Assembly: GCF_002751875.1 (NCBI RefSeq)
Contig: NZ_NMZM01000002.1
Coordinates: 434,001 to 498,000 of the forward strand
DNA length: 64,000 bases
Direction of reading: 5' to 3'
Origin: Oceaniglobus indicus
GTDB taxonomy: Bacteria; Pseudomonadota; Alphaproteobacteria; Rhodobacterales; Rhodobacteraceae
Below are positions 44,290-55,711 of the stretch, piece after piece. The notes beneath the pieces were generated by a model, which saw only the letters and a program-made list of their open reading frames with translations, was not told the origin of the DNA and did not search any database. Every line of letters begins with the position of its first letter. Position 1 is the stretch's first letter. The position numbers were made by a program, and so were the translations under genes.

Positions 44290-45084
44290 GTGAAAGTCTA
44301 TATCAGCGTCGACATCGAAGGCATTGCGGGCATCTCCCACTGGGATGAGGCCCTGGACAATGGATCGGACTATGCCACCTTCCGCACCTTCATGACGAAC
44401 GAGGCATTGGCCGCCATCGAAGGCGCGCGGGCCGGTGGTGCGACCCGGATCGTGCTGCGCGATGCCCATGAAACGGGCCGCAACATGGATATCGCCCGCA
44501 TCCCCGACGATGTGACCCTGATCCGCGGCTGGTCGGGCCACCCGTTCAAGATGATCCAGCATCTCGACGACAGTTTCGCGGCGCTGGTGATGATCGGCTG
44601 GCACGGTGCCGCCGGCAATGGCGGCAACCCGCTGGCCCACACCATGACGGGCCGCTTCGCCGATATCACGCTGAACGGCGAGCCGATGTCCGAATTCCTG
44701 ATCCACGCCCATCTTGCCGCCACCTGCCGGGTGCCGGTCGTGTTCCTTGCCGGCGACGACGCGATCTGCACCCAGGCGCGCGCGCTCAACCCCGCCATGG
44801 GAACGGTGGCGACCAAGACCGGCCACGGCGCATCGATCACCGGCATCACCCCCGCGCGGTCGTGCCGGTTGATCGCCGATGGCGTCGCCGCCGCGCTGCA
44901 ATCCAACCTGCGCGATCATGCCCTGCCCCAGGCCGACACCTATGTCATGGACCTGCGGTTCACCCATCCGCACCTGGCCCATGCCAAATCCTATTACCCC
45001 GGCGCCCGGATGATCGCCGATGACACGCTGCGGTTCGAACACGACGACATCTACGAGATCGCCCGCGCCCTGGGCTTCATGTGA
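44290..45084 (+). CDS. M55-family D-aminopeptidase (DppA peptidase type)
   Basis: A 264-residue zinc peptidase beginning KVYISVDIEGIAGISHWDE. Asp8, Glu10 and His60 occupy the same positions as the zinc ligands of Bacillus subtilis DppA, and His105 (IGWHGAAG) and His117 fit the remaining ligand and the catalytic histidine. The family prefers D-Ala-containing peptides. The start is GTG 44290, with GGGAG eight bases upstream. It is divergent from the hydrolase/deacylase pair. Confidence 0.88.
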   Translation: MKVYISVDIEGIAGISHWDEALDNGSDYATFRTFMTNEALAAIEGARAGGATRIVLRDAHETGRNMDIARIPDDVTLIRGWSGHPFKMIQHLDDSFAALVMIGWHGAAGNGGNPLAHTMTGRFADITLNGEPMSEFLIHAHLAATCRVPVVFLAGDDAICTQARALNPAMGTVATKTGHGASITGITPARSCRLIADGVAAALQSNLRDHALPQADTYVMDLRFTHPHLAHAKSYYPGARMIADDTLRFEHDDIYEIARALGFM

Positions 45085-45107
45085 AAGTCGCGCCATGCCG
45101 CGTCTGA

Positions 45108-46619
<1,512 letters not shown>

Positions 46620-46629
46620 TCGGCTGATA

Positions 46630-46660
46630 CAGGTCGCCGCCGCCGGCGCTTGGCGACCTG
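46630..46660 (+). terminator. Hairpin after the glutamate dehydrogenase gene
   Basis: A 9-bp perfect stem (CAGGTCGCC at 46630-46638, GGCGACCTG at 46652-46660) around a GC-rich loop that can fold further. No T-run follows, so strength is uncertain. Confidence 0.5.
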
Positions 46661-46675
46661 TCCCTGTGCCGGACG

Positions 46676-47266
46676 CTAGAGCGCGGACAGAAGCGCATCG
46701 TGACGGGCGGTGAACTCCGCCCGCACGATCACCGGCGCGCGCAACACGATCTCCAGTCCAGCGATCATTGCCGGATCGGGCCGTCCGAAAAAGCGGGTGC
46801 TCTCGGTCTCGGAAAATCCGGCGATCCGGGTCGCTTCCATCCAGGCGCTGATCCGGTCGGCCTTCTTGATCCGCGACTTCACCGTCTTGGGGATCTGCGC
46901 CGGCAGGCCGAACCGCAGGTGGATGGCCGCCATCAACCGGTCGTCCAGCGCGCCGTATCCCGGCCCCACCGCCGCCTTCACCGGTGAAATCATGTCGCCG
47001 ATGACGTATTCCGGCGCATCGTGCAGCAATGCCGCCAGCCGCCATTTCGCCGGTGCGGCGGGTTCCAGGCGCGCAAACAGCGTTTCCACCAGCAGCGAAT
47101 GTTCGGCCACCGAATAGGCATAATCGCCCCGTGTCTGCCCGTTCCAGCGGGCGACGAAGGCCAGACCGTGGGCGATATCCTCGATCTCGATATCCATGGG
47201 CGTCGGGTCCAGCAGGTCCAGCCGGCGGCCCGACAGCATCCGTTGCCACGCGCGTGGTTGTTTCAT
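46676..47266 (-). CDS. HD-domain phosphohydrolase (YfbR-like)
   Basis: A 196-residue HD hydrolase. The motif set is VAEHSLLV, then [12 protein letters not shown] with the HD doublet, then [12 protein letters not shown]. Relatives include 5'-deoxynucleotidases. ATG 47266 follows AGGAGG. It is divergent from ahcY across about 110 bases; in many Rhodobacteraceae this gene lies near regA and ahcY. Confidence 0.86.
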   Translation of the reverse strand: MKQPRAWQRMLSGRRLDLLDPTPMDIEIEDIAHGLAFVARWNGQTRGDYAYSVAEHSLLVETLFARLEPAAPAKWRLAALLHDAPEYVIGDMISPVKAAVGPGYGALDDRLMAAIHLRFGLPAQIPKTVKSRIKKADRISAWMEATRIAGFSETESTRFFGRPDPAMIAGLEIVLRAPVIVRAEFTARHDALLSAL

Positions 47267-47313
47267 CGTCCCCTCCTGACGTCTGGCCGCGTCATGCCGG
47301 GTGTCGCGCATTG

Positions 47314-47330
47314 CCGCAAGGCCATTGCGG
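47314..47330. other. Small hairpin in the ahcY leader
   Basis: CCGCAA, five bases, TTGCGG about 47 bases before the ahcY start. No known SAH or SAM riboswitch fold could be recognised around it. Confidence 0.3.
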
Positions 47331-47376
47331 TGCTACCTCCCCCGCAACATCGCATTCACCCGAGGAGTCTGGCATC

Positions 47377-48771
47377 ATGGCCAAGGATTACATCGTCAAG
47401 GATATCGCGCTGGCCGCCTATGGCCGCAAGGAACTGGACATTGCCGAAACGGAAATGCCGGGGCTGATGGCGCTGCGTGCGGAATACGGCGACAGCAAGC
47501 CGCTGAAGGGTGCGCGCATTGCCGGATCGCTGCACATGACGATCCAGACGGCGGTGCTGATCGAAACGCTGGTGGCGCTGGGCGCCGATGTGCGCTGGGC
47601 GTCGTGTAACATCTTTTCGACCCAGGATCACGCGGCGGCGGCGATTGCCGAATCCGGCGTGCCGGTGTTCGCGATCAAGGGCGAAACGCTGGAAGAATAT
47701 TGGGCCTATGCCGACCGTATCTTCGATTTCCCCGATGGCACCTGCAACCTGATCCTGGACGATGGCGGCGACGCGACGATGTATATCCTGATCGGCGCCC
47801 GGGTCGAAGCCGGCGAGGACGATCTGATCGCCGTGCCGAAATCGGAAGAGGAAGTCGCCCTGTTCGCCCAGATCCGCAAGCGCATCGCGCAAAGCCCCGG
47901 CTGGTTCGCGACACAGCGCGACGCGATCAAGGGCGTGTCGGAAGAAACCACCACCGGCGTGCATCGCCTGTATGAGCTGGTCAAGCAGGGGCAACTGCCG
48001 TTCCCGGCGATCAACGTCAACGATTCGGTCACCAAGTCGAAGTTCGACAACAAGTACGGCTGCCGCGAATCCCTGGTCGACGGGATCCGTCGGGCCACCG
48101 ACACGATGATGGCGGGCAAGGTCGCCGTGGTCATGGGATACGGCGATGTCGGCAAGGGATCGGCGGCGTCGCTGTCGGGTGCCGGCGCGCGCGTCAAGGT
48201 GACCGAGGTCGATCCGATCTGCGCGCTTCAGGCGGCGATGGACGGATACGAGGTGGTCCTGCTGGAAGACGTGCTGGCCACTGCCGACATCTTCATCACC
48301 ACCACCGGCAACAAGGACGTGATCCGCATCGAGCATATGCGCGAGATGAAGGATATGGCCATCATCGGCAACATCGGCCACTTCGACAATGAAATCCAGG
48401 TTGCCGCGCTGAAGAACCACAAGTGGACCAACATCAAGGAACAGGTCGACATGATCGAGATGCCGAACGGGCATCGGTTGATCCTGCTGTCCGAAGGGCG
48501 TCTGCTGAACCTCGGCAATGCGACGGGCCATCCGTCGTTCGTGATGTCGGCGTCATTCACCAACCAGGTGCTGGCGCAGATCGAACTGTGGACCAAGGGC
48601 GATGAGTACAAGAACCAGGTCTATATCCTGCCCAAGCACCTGGATGAAAAGGTCGCGCGCCTGCACTTGGACCGGATCGGCGTCAAGCTGACCAAGCTGG
48701 ACCCGGAACAGGCGGCCTATATCGGCGTGTCGCCGGACGGGCCGTTCAAGCCCGAACATTACCGCTATTGA
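47377..48771 (+). CDS. ahcY: S-adenosylhomocysteinase
   Basis: A 464-residue enzyme that splits S-adenosylhomocysteine into adenosine and homocysteine, keeping methyltransferases active. Substrate motifs are [18 protein letters not shown] and [21 protein letters not shown], and the NAD motif is [15 protein letters not shown]. The C-terminal KPEHYRY is the standard tail. GAGGAG precedes ATG 47377. A strong terminator follows, and the neighbouring gene encodes a SAM-dependent methyltransferase. Confidence 0.96.
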   Translation: MAKDYIVKDIALAAYGRKELDIAETEMPGLMALRAEYGDSKPLKGARIAGSLHMTIQTAVLIETLVALGADVRWASCNIFSTQDHAAAAIAESGVPVFAIKGETLEEYWAYADRIFDFPDGTCNLILDDGGDATMYILIGARVEAGEDDLIAVPKSEEEVALFAQIRKRIAQSPGWFATQRDAIKGVSEETTTGVHRLYELVKQGQLPFPAINVNDSVTKSKFDNKYGCRESLVDGIRRATDTMMAGKVAVVMGYGDVGKGSAASLSGAGARVKVTEVDPICALQAAMDGYEVVLLEDVLATADIFITTTGNKDVIRIEHMREMKDMAIIGNIGHFDNEIQVAALKNHKWTNIKEQVDMIEMPNGHRLILLSEGRLLNLGNATGHPSFVMSASFTNQVLAQIELWTKGDEYKNQVYILPKHLDEKVARLHLDRIGVKLTKLDPEQAAYIGVSPDGPFKPEHYRY

Positions 48772-48775
48772 TCGG

Positions 48776-48806
48776 ATCGCCGCCGGGTCATCCCGGCGGC
48801 GATTTT
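48776..48806 (+). terminator. ahcY terminator
   Basis: A perfect 12-bp stem (48776-48787 with 48792-48803, loop TCAT) followed by TTTC. It lies between the ahcY stop and the convergent methyltransferase gene and could serve both. Confidence 0.85.
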
Positions 48807-49444
48807 CATTTCGGGCTCAGCAGCCAGGCGGTTTGGGTGGCGGGGATCCGTCCCTTCAGGCCGCCTGAAACCTCGGCCTGTTCCAGCAACTCGATGGAGT
48901 AGGCGTCGGAATACCGCTGTTCCACCTCGTCCGCGGTTACCGAAAACGGCGGCCCGTCCATCGCATCCTGATCATAGGTCAACGTCACCAGGATCTGCGG
49001 CGCGTGCCCGCTCAGGGCGCCCAGGTGCCGGGCATACCGCAGGCGCATGTCGTCGGGCAGGGCAATCAGGGCCGCCCGGTCGAACACGGCATCGACCGGG
49101 CCGATATCGCCGGCCTTTAGCGCGAAGATGTCGCCGACATGCACGGTCAGGCGTGGACCCGACAGGCGCAACGCGCCGTCGACCATCGTTGCTTCCGGGG
49201 TCTGTCCGAGATCGTCGAACAGCTGGCGCACGGCCTTCTCGCTCAGCTCGGCACCGACGACCCGGTATCCGTGGTCCAACAGCCAGTGGATGTCGCGGGT
49301 CTTGCCGCACATCGGAACGAAGACCGACGCGCCCGCCGCCACGGCCAGCCGGGGAAAGTGTTCGACCAGCATGGCGTTCGGCCGGTCCTGGTGAAAGCCG
49401 ATCTGGCCGCTGTCCCATTTGGCGTGCCAAAATCCGTGTTCCAT
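48806..49444 (-). CDS. Thiopurine S-methyltransferase-family SAM methyltransferase
   Basis: A 212-residue class I methyltransferase. FWHAKWDSGQIGFHQDRPN is the family N-terminus, VFVPMCGKTRDIHWLLDHG the SAM motif I, and ALIALPDDMRLRYA a conserved later block. Bacterial members methylate thiols and some selenium or tellurium compounds. Its by-product, SAH, is the substrate of the neighbouring AhcY. Confidence 0.87.
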   Translation of the reverse strand: MEHGFWHAKWDSGQIGFHQDRPNAMLVEHFPRLAVAAGASVFVPMCGKTRDIHWLLDHGYRVVGAELSEKAVRQLFDDLGQTPEATMVDGALRLSGPRLTVHVGDIFALKAGDIGPVDAVFDRAALIALPDDMRLRYARHLGALSGHAPQILVTLTYDQDAMDGPPFSVTADEVEQRYSDAYSIELLEQAEVSGGLKGRIPATQTAWLLSPK

Positions 49445-49604
49445 CGCCGATCCCTTTCCGTATCCTGTGCCGCCACCGCCGAAATCGGCGTCATTTGGCC
49501 CTAACCCTACCGTTTACCCATGTTGGCGGTTGTCACAATGCCGAAGGCCGGGTTCATATGGCGCCACGCGAGACGACACTCAAAAATGAAAAGGAGAGGG
49601 ACAG

Positions 49605-49946
49605 ATGGGAAAGCGCGACGATCTGATCGAACGATATGCGGCCGACCTGCGGGACAAGTGCGGGATGACCCCCGACATGGACCTGTTGACGAAGGTGACC
49701 ATCGGCTGCGGTCCGGCGATCTATGACGCCGATGCGGCGACCATCGCGGCCACCCAGCCGGGCGAGCTGGAGACGGTCAAGAACAACTTCCTGATCCGCA
49801 AGCTGGCCCTGCCCGACAGCCCCGACCTGATGGATGCGATCCACAAGGTGATCGACATCTACGGCAAATCCGAACGCAACAAGTATCGTGCCGTCGTCTA
49901 TTACATGCTGACCAAGCATTTCGGCAAGGAAGCCATCTACGGCTGA
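49605..49946 (+). CDS. DUF2853-family small protein
   Basis: A 113-residue cytosolic protein, MGKRDDLIERYAADLRDK to HFGKEAIYG, mostly helical with no membrane segment. It matches the DUF2853 family by overall pattern; function is unknown. AAAGGAGAG precedes the ATG. It stands alone between two minus-strand genes. Confidence 0.8.
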   Translation: MGKRDDLIERYAADLRDKCGMTPDMDLLTKVTIGCGPAIYDADAATIAATQPGELETVKNNFLIRKLALPDSPDLMDAIHKVIDIYGKSERNKYRAVVYYMLTKHFGKEAIYG

Positions 49947-49969
49947 CCTGCGGCGACAGGGGCGGTCTT

Positions 49970-50386
49970 CTAGGACAGGCCGCCCAGTTCGCGCACGATG
50001 TTCCACTCCGTCTCGGTCACCGGCTGTACCGACAGGCGGGGCCGTTTGACCAGGACCATGTCGGCCAGGCGCGGATCGTCCTTGCACATGTCCAGGGTGA
50101 CCGGCGTCGGCATGGGTTCGCGCGCCTTGATGTCCACGCACTCCCATTTGCCGGTGTCGTCGGTGCTGTCGGGGTGGGCCTCGGCGATCACCTCGACGAT
50201 GCCGACCACCGCCTTTTCCGATTGCGAGTGATAGAAGAAGCCCAGATCGCCCACGGCCATCTCGCGCATGATGTTGCGCGCCTGATAGTTGCGCACGCCG
50301 TCCCATTCTTCGCCGGCGTCGCCCCTGGCAACCTGATCGTCCCACGACCAGGCCGAGGGTTCGGATTTGAACAGCCAGTAACGCAT
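49970..50386 (-). CDS. EVE-domain protein
   Basis: A 138-residue PUA-like EVE protein. MRYWLFKSEPSAWSWDDQ, EEWDGVRNYQARNIMREM and GFFYHSQSEKAVVGIVEV are the family blocks. EVE domains bind modified bases in nucleic acids. ATG 50386 follows GGGAGG. It lies downstream of tsaD on the same strand with about 20 bases between, so probably co-transcribed. Confidence 0.88.
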   Translation of the reverse strand: MRYWLFKSEPSAWSWDDQVARGDAGEEWDGVRNYQARNIMREMAVGDLGFFYHSQSEKAVVGIVEVIAEAHPDSTDDTGKWECVDIKAREPMPTPVTLDMCKDDPRLADMVLVKRPRLSVQPVTETEWNIVRELGGLS

Positions 50387-50405
50387 CTTTTCCTCCCGAC
50401 GTGGT

Positions 50406-51494
50406 TCAGGCCTTGGCGCCCTTCTTGCCGCTGCCCAGTTGCGGCGCGGCGGTTTCGTCCAGTGGCCAGCGCGGTCGCGCGGCCAGGTCCATGCCGTCAA
50501 GCAACCCCAGGCGAAACCGTTCGATCCCGACCCAGGCGATCATCGCGGCGTTGTCGGTGCACAGCGCCAGCGGCGGCGCCAGGAACCGGGTGCCGGTGTC
50601 GGCGCACAGCGTGGTCAGACCATCGCGGATCGCGGTGTTGGCCGCAACACCTCCGGCAACGGCGAACACCGGCTGGTCCGGTTGCAGCGTCAGGTATTCG
50701 GCCAGCGCACGGCGCGATTTCTCAACCATCACGTCGCGTACCGCCTGTTGAAACCCGGCGCACAGGTCGGCACGGTCGCCGGTCCGCAGGCCGCCATGGG
50801 CCGCAATCACGTGGTCGCGTTCGCGCAACAGTGCGGTCTTCAGACCCGAAAACGACATGTCCATCCCCGCCCGGTCCAGCAACGGGCGCGGAAAGGCGAA
50901 GCGGTCGGGATCGCCCGCCAGCGCGGTGCGTTCGACCGATGGGCCGCCGGGTTGCGGCAGGGCCAGCAGGCGCGCCGTCTTGTCGAAGGCTTCGCCGGGA
51001 GCGTCGTCGATGGTGCCGCCCAGCCGGGTAAAGCGGGTGGCCGAATGGACCAGCAGAAACTGGCAATGCCCACCCGACACCAGCAGCATCAGATAGGGAA
51101 ACGCCGCCATGTCCGTCAGGCGCGGCGTCAGGGCGTGACCGGCCAGATGGTTCACCCCGATCAGCGGCAGGCCCGATCCCGCCGCCAGCCCCTTGGCGCA
51201 CATCACACCCGACATCACGCCGCCGATCAGCCCCGGCCCCGCCGTCACCGCGATGGCATCACAGTCGCGCAACCCGATCCCCGCATCGGCCAAGGCCCGC
51301 TCGACGCAATGGTCCAGCTTTTCGGCGTGGGCGCGGGCGGCGATTTCCGGCACCACGCCGCCGAACCCGGCATGCAACGTCGTTTGCCCATGCACGACGG
51401 ACGACAGGATGTCCGGCATCGCGCCGTGATCGTGGCGGACCACTGCGGCAGCCGTGTCGTCACAACTGCTTTCGATGCCGAGAATGGTTGTCAT
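50406..51494 (-). CDS. tsaD: tRNA t6A threonylcarbamoyltransferase TsaD
   Basis: A 362-residue catalytic subunit of t6A synthesis. [14 protein letters not shown] is the N-terminal ATP motif, [14 protein letters not shown] carries the HxxxH metal pair, and [15 protein letters not shown] is the late family block. It acts with TsaE, encoded near the left end of this window. It is divergent from hemD, a common Rhodobacteraceae pairing. Confidence 0.95.
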   Translation of the reverse strand: MTTILGIESSCDDTAAAVVRHDHGAMPDILSSVVHGQTTLHAGFGGVVPEIAARAHAEKLDHCVERALADAGIGLRDCDAIAVTAGPGLIGGVMSGVMCAKGLAAGSGLPLIGVNHLAGHALTPRLTDMAAFPYLMLLVSGGHCQFLLVHSATRFTRLGGTIDDAPGEAFDKTARLLALPQPGGPSVERTALAGDPDRFAFPRPLLDRAGMDMSFSGLKTALLRERDHVIAAHGGLRTGDRADLCAGFQQAVRDVMVEKSRRALAEYLTLQPDQPVFAVAGGVAANTAIRDGLTTLCADTGTRFLAPPLALCTDNAAMIAWVGIERFRLGLLDGMDLAARPRWPLDETAAPQLGSGKKGAKA

Positions 51495-51577
51495 GGGGTG
51501 GGCCGCCGGTTGCGAGGGGGTGATGGCGCAGGTATCACTGCGGTTCAGTCACGGCAATCCTTTGAGCGGAGTCCACC

Positions 51578-52291
51578 ATGGCCACGTTGTTGCTGACACG
51601 CCCGGAACCGGCCGCGAAATCCTTTGCGGCCCTTTGTCACGCACGCGGGTTCGCGGGCGATGTCGTGATCTCGCCGGTGATCGAAATCGCACCGAAAGGG
51701 ACGGTGCCGGATCTGGCCTCGTATCCGACGCTGATCTTCACATCGGCCAACGGGGTGGCACAGGTGTCCGGCCCGTTCGCACAACATCACCGGGCCTATG
51801 CGGTCGGTGACCACACCGCCGCCGCCGTCCGGGAACGCGGGGTGCCATGCCAATCCGCCGCCGGCACGGTCGAGGATCTGCTGGCCCTGCTGATCGCCGA
51901 TCAGCCGCCGACGCCGCTTTTGCATCTGCGCGGCACCTTTTCGCGCGGTGATCTCGCGGGGCGACTGCGTTCCGCCGGTCTGCCCACGGACGAGGCCGTA
52001 GTTTACGACCAGGCGCCTAGCGCGCTGACATCCGAGGCGCTGCGCCTGCTGGACGGGACCGGGCCGGTGATCATGCCGCTGTTTTCCCCCCGGTCGGCGA
52101 CACTGCTGGGGCAGGCGCTGTGCGAATCGGTCGCACCCCTGCGCCTCTGCGCCATCAGCGATCGCGCCATGCGACGTTTCGAAACCGCCGCGGGGCCAGC
52201 GGTGATGGCGAAGGTCCAGGCCGCGGGCATCGCCGCACGGCCCGATGCCGATGCAATGGCGGATCTGTCGGTGTCCATGGCAAGCGGATGA
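51578..52291 (+). CDS. hemD: Uroporphyrinogen-III synthase
   Basis: A 237-residue protein of the low-similarity HemD family, which closes hydroxymethylbilane to uroporphyrinogen III in heme and tetrapyrrole synthesis. LLLTRPEPAAKSFAALC, LIFTSANGVAQV and the late MPLFSPRSATLLGQAL strand are the recognisable family points. Position before Mic60-like and hemY genes supports it. Confidence 0.87.
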   Translation: MATLLLTRPEPAAKSFAALCHARGFAGDVVISPVIEIAPKGTVPDLASYPTLIFTSANGVAQVSGPFAQHHRAYAVGDHTAAAVRERGVPCQSAAGTVEDLLALLIADQPPTPLLHLRGTFSRGDLAGRLRSAGLPTDEAVVYDQAPSALTSEALRLLDGTGPVIMPLFSPRSATLLGQALCESVAPLRLCAISDRAMRRFETAAGPAVMAKVQAAGIAARPDADAMADLSVSMASG

Positions 52292-52381
52292 AACACTTGT
52301 TGGCATGGACCCGAAAAGATAGTGTCCACGTTGGTGGTGCAGGGCCGGCAGTGCCGGAAATCAGCGAAAGGTATTTTCAGC

Positions 52382-53929
52382 GTGGCGAAATCCGACAAGT
52401 CGAAAAAGTCCGAAGACAAGCCTGAGAGCCTCGGAGATGAGTCCCTGACTTCAGCGACGGACGCCACGACATCGGAAACCGGCGGAAACGGACGGCTGAC
52501 CGACCCGGATATCCTGGTTCCCGGCAAGAGCGACGCCGCAGAAACCGATACCATGACGCAGGTGAACGCGCCCGAAGATACCGTTTCGGCTGATGATTCC
52601 GTCTCGACGGACGATAGCGCCATCGATCCGGTGTCGCCGATCGACGCGACGCCCTCGGCCGATCTGCCCGGCGGCGACGATCCGGCGGTGTTCCAGGCCG
52701 AAACCGAGGAACGCGCCGCCGCCGCGCGCGACCCCGACACGGCCACCCCGCCACCACCGCCCGGCAGCACCCCGGAACTGGCTCCCGTTCCCGTCGAAGC
52801 CCCGCGCATCGCCAAGGGGCCCGGGTTCTTTACCCTGCTTCTGGGGGGTCTTGTGGCGGGTGCCATCGGTTATGCCTTGGCCAGCTTTGGCGTCTTGAAC
52901 CCGAACGCCGAAACCGGCGAGCAACGCATGGCGGAAATCGCCCAGCGTCTGGACGATCAATCCTCGCGGCTGGACACGTTGTCGGAAACCGCGACAGGTG
53001 CCGCGACCCAGGCCGAAGCCGCCGCCAGCCAGGATGATCTGGCCACGGTTCAGGACCAGATCGCGACCGTCAGCGCGGCGCTGGACGATCTGCGGGCCGA
53101 TCTGGGCGCCGCGTCGGCCGCAGCCCCGGCACCGACGGAACCGGCCGAGGCTGGCGATTCGACCCCATCGCAGGCCGAAACGCCCGATCTGACACCCTTG
53201 ATGGCCCTGCCCGAACGGGTGGCCGAATTGTCGGACCGCCTGGACGAGATCGCCGCCCGCGTCGATACCATCGCCGCCGACGTCGAAGACAAGGCGCCGC
53301 TGTCCGGTCTGGATGCCTATGAGACGCAACTTCAGGCGCTGCAATCCAATCTCGACGAACAGCGCGCGGCCATCGATGACGCCCGCAGCGCGGCCGCCGA
53401 TGCCCGCACGGCCGCGGCCGACGAAACCAATCGAATCACCGTTCAGGCCGCGCTGGCCCAGATTGCGGCGGCACTGGAAAGCGGCGAACCCTTCGTCGCG
53501 CCGGTTGCCGACCTGCGCAACGCCGGGGCAATCGACGTGCCTGCCGCGCTGGGCGACGTGGCAAACGACGGGGTCGCCACCATCGCCGCGCTGCAACGGG
53601 ACTTTCCGCCGGCCGCCCGCCGCGCCCTGTCGGCTTCGATCCGCGAGACATCGGGCGATGGCGGAGCGTTGGACCGGTTCGGCGCCTTCCTGCGTGACCA
53701 GACCGGCGCGCGGTCACTTGACGCGCGCGAAGGCGATGACCCCGACGCGATCCTGTCCCGCGCACAGGCCGCGGTGCGCACCGGCGATCTGACCACAGCG
53801 TTGGCCGAAATCGAAAGCCTGCCGCCATCGGGTCAGGCCGAGATGGCCGATTGGGTCGACCGGGCGCAGAACCGCATCGCGGCACGGGCCGCGTTGTCGG
53901 ATCTGACGACCGCACAGAACAGCAACTGA
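52382..53929 (+). CDS. Mic60/mitofilin-like inner-membrane protein (COG4223)
   Basis: About 515 residues. An acidic, low-complexity N-terminal part precedes one membrane helix (FFTLLLGGLVAGAIGYALASFGVL, around residues 150-175). A long Ala/Asp/Gln-rich coiled coil follows and the C-terminal helical domain ends in APs typical of alphaproteobacterial mitofilin. These proteins shape intracytoplasmic membranes. GTG 52382 is preferred since it follows AAAGG and gives the usual KSDKSKK start. Between hemD and hemY, as in relatives. Confidence 0.82.
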   Translation: MAKSDKSKKSEDKPESLGDESLTSATDATTSETGGNGRLTDPDILVPGKSDAAETDTMTQVNAPEDTVSADDSVSTDDSAIDPVSPIDATPSADLPGGDDPAVFQAETEERAAAARDPDTATPPPPPGSTPELAPVPVEAPRIAKGPGFFTLLLGGLVAGAIGYALASFGVLNPNAETGEQRMAEIAQRLDDQSSRLDTLSETATGAATQAEAAASQDDLATVQDQIATVSAALDDLRADLGAASAAAPAPTEPAEAGDSTPSQAETPDLTPLMALPERVAELSDRLDEIAARVDTIAADVEDKAPLSGLDAYETQLQALQSNLDEQRAAIDDARSAAADARTAAADETNRITVQAALAQIAAALESGEPFVAPVADLRNAGAIDVPAALGDVANDGVATIAALQRDFPPAARRALSASIRETSGDGGALDRFGAFLRDQTGARSLDAREGDDPDAILSRAQAAVRTGDLTTALAEIESLPPSGQAEMADWVDRAQNRIAARAALSDLTTAQNSN

Positions 53930-53939
53930 GGACGCATTC

Positions 53940-55478
53940 ATGCTCTGGTCACTTATCAAAATCGTCCTCTTCATTGCCATCGTCGCGGGTTTGACCCTGT
54001 TGGCGGGCAACCTCATGCAAACCGACGGCAGCGTGGTCGTGTCGATCGCCAACGTGGAATTCACGCTGGGGCCGCTGCAACTGGCCATCGCCCTGCTGCT
54101 GTTGCTGTTCGCGGTCTGGCTGATCCTGAAGATCATCGGCCTGCTTGTGGCTTTCGTCCGTTTCCTGAACGGCGATGAAACGGCGATGTCGCGCTATTTC
54201 GATCGCCACCGCGAGCGCAAGGGATTCGAGGCACTGGCCGACGGCATGCTGGCCCTTGCGGCGGGCGAGGGCAAAGAAGCCATGGCCAAGGCCCGCAAGG
54301 CCGAAAAATATCTGCACCGGCCCGATCTGACCAACCTGATCTCGGCCCAGGGGGCGGAAATTGCCGGCGACGACCGCAAGGCGATCGAAGCCTACAAGGC
54401 GCTTCTGGCGGATGATCGCACCCGGTTCGTCGGGGTGCGCGGGTTGATGAAGCAGAAGTTGGCAGAAGGCGACACCGATACCGCGCTGAAGCTGGCCGAA
54501 AAGGCCTTTGCATTGAAGCCGAAGCATGCCGAAACCCAGGATATCCTGTTGCAGCTTCAGGCCGGCCATGCCGATTGGTCCGGCGCGCGCCGCACGCTTG
54601 GCGCCAAGTTGAAGACGGGCACGCTGCCGCGTGACGTGCACAAGCGGCGCGATGCCGTGCTGGCCCTCTCCGAAGCGCGCGACGTTCTGGATGACGGCAA
54701 ATCCATCGAAGCGCGCGAGGCCGCGATCGAAGCCAACCGCCTGTCACCCGACCTGATCCCGGCCGCTGTGATGGCGGCACGCGGCTATATCGCCAACAAC
54801 CAGGAAAAGTATGCGGCGCGCGTGCTGAAAAAGGCCTGGGCCGTGCAGCCGCATCCCGATCTTGCGGCGGCTTTCGCCGAAATCCGTCCCGACGAAACCC
54901 CGTCCGAGCGGATCCGGCGGTTCACGACCCTCACGCGGATCAAGCCGGACCACCCCGAGACGCGGATGCTTCTGGCCGAACTGAACATCGCGGACGAGAA
55001 TTTCCCGGCGGCCCGCCGCGCCTTGGGCGATCTGGCCACGGCCGACCCCACGGCCCGCTCGGTCACCATCATGGCGGCGATCGAACGCGGCGAAGGGGCG
55101 GACGATGCCGTCGTGCGCGGCTGGCTGACACGCGCCCTATCGGTGTCGCGCGGTCCGCAATGGGTGTGCGACAACTGCCACACGATCCACAGCAACTGGA
55201 CCCCGGTCTGCGACGCCTGCGGCGCCTTCGACACACTGTCCTGGACGGTGCCGAAATCGGGCGAAGTGGCGATGCCGGCCAGCACGGGCATGTTGCCCCT
55301 GATCGTCGGTCGCGCCGCCGACGAAGAGAGCAAGGCGGTCCAGACAGTGCCGGCCGAGCCGGTCGATGCCGAAATCGTCACGGCGGATGAAACGCCCAGC
55401 CCGGTTCCCGAAGACACGCCCGATCCGGTGGTCGACACCCGCAGCCAGGCACCGGACGCGCCGAACAGAAACGCCTGA
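53940..55478 (+). CDS. hemY: HemY-like TPR membrane protein with C-terminal zinc-ribbon-type motif
   Basis: A 512-residue protein. Two N-terminal membrane helices (about residues 4-25 and 43-72) are followed by TPR-like repeats, the HemY_N arrangement. Near the C-terminus C410-x2-C413-x10-C424-x2-C427 forms a probable zinc ribbon, followed by an acidic Pro-rich tail. This is not the protoporphyrinogen oxidase sometimes also called HemY. Starts ten bases after the Mic60-like gene. Confidence 0.87.
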   Translation: MLWSLIKIVLFIAIVAGLTLLAGNLMQTDGSVVVSIANVEFTLGPLQLAIALLLLLFAVWLILKIIGLLVAFVRFLNGDETAMSRYFDRHRERKGFEALADGMLALAAGEGKEAMAKARKAEKYLHRPDLTNLISAQGAEIAGDDRKAIEAYKALLADDRTRFVGVRGLMKQKLAEGDTDTALKLAEKAFALKPKHAETQDILLQLQAGHADWSGARRTLGAKLKTGTLPRDVHKRRDAVLALSEARDVLDDGKSIEAREAAIEANRLSPDLIPAAVMAARGYIANNQEKYAARVLKKAWAVQPHPDLAAAFAEIRPDETPSERIRRFTTLTRIKPDHPETRMLLAELNIADENFPAARRALGDLATADPTARSVTIMAAIERGEGADDAVVRGWLTRALSVSRGPQWVCDNCHTIHSNWTPVCDACGAFDTLSWTVPKSGEVAMPASTGMLPLIVGRAADEESKAVQTVPAEPVDAEIVTADETPSPVPEDTPDPVVDTRSQAPDAPNRNA

Positions 55479-55495
55479 CACGCCAGCTCCAGACC

Positions 55496-55529
55496 GACGC
55501 GGCGGCCGGGAAAGCTCCGCCGCCGCGTC
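55496..55529 (+). terminator. Hairpin after hemY
   Basis: An 11-bp perfect stem (GACGCGGCGGC at 55496-55506 with its complement at 55519-55529) around a 12-base loop, just after the hemY stop. No T-run follows. Confidence 0.55.
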
Positions 55530-55669
55530 ACCGCCTGACGAAGAGGCTTGACGCTGAAAATCCGGGCGCCTAGGACAGGCTTGATTAATGTCGAAGCCCA
55601 GACCGCGCAACGATGTTGCACGGTTGCAACGATAGAGAATGGCGAGATTCCCGCGCACAAGGCGTGATC

Positions 55670-55698
55670 TTGCAAAGACCACGGGCCGCAAGTATCGC
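55670..55698 (+). promoter_or_regulatory. Candidate tRNA-Thr promoter
   Basis: TTGCAA (55670-55675), 17 bases, TATCGC (55693-55698), 13 bases before the tRNA 5' end. A second candidate, TTGACG (55548-55553), 17 bases, TAGGAC (55571-55576), lies further upstream. Confidence 0.4.
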
Positions 55699-55711
55699 GG
55701 CACCACAGGAT

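Noticed and set aside
47267-47376. Possible SAH or SAM-type riboswitch before ahcY
   Set aside because: Only a 6-bp hairpin was visible; the conserved core of known SAH riboswitches could not be found by eye.
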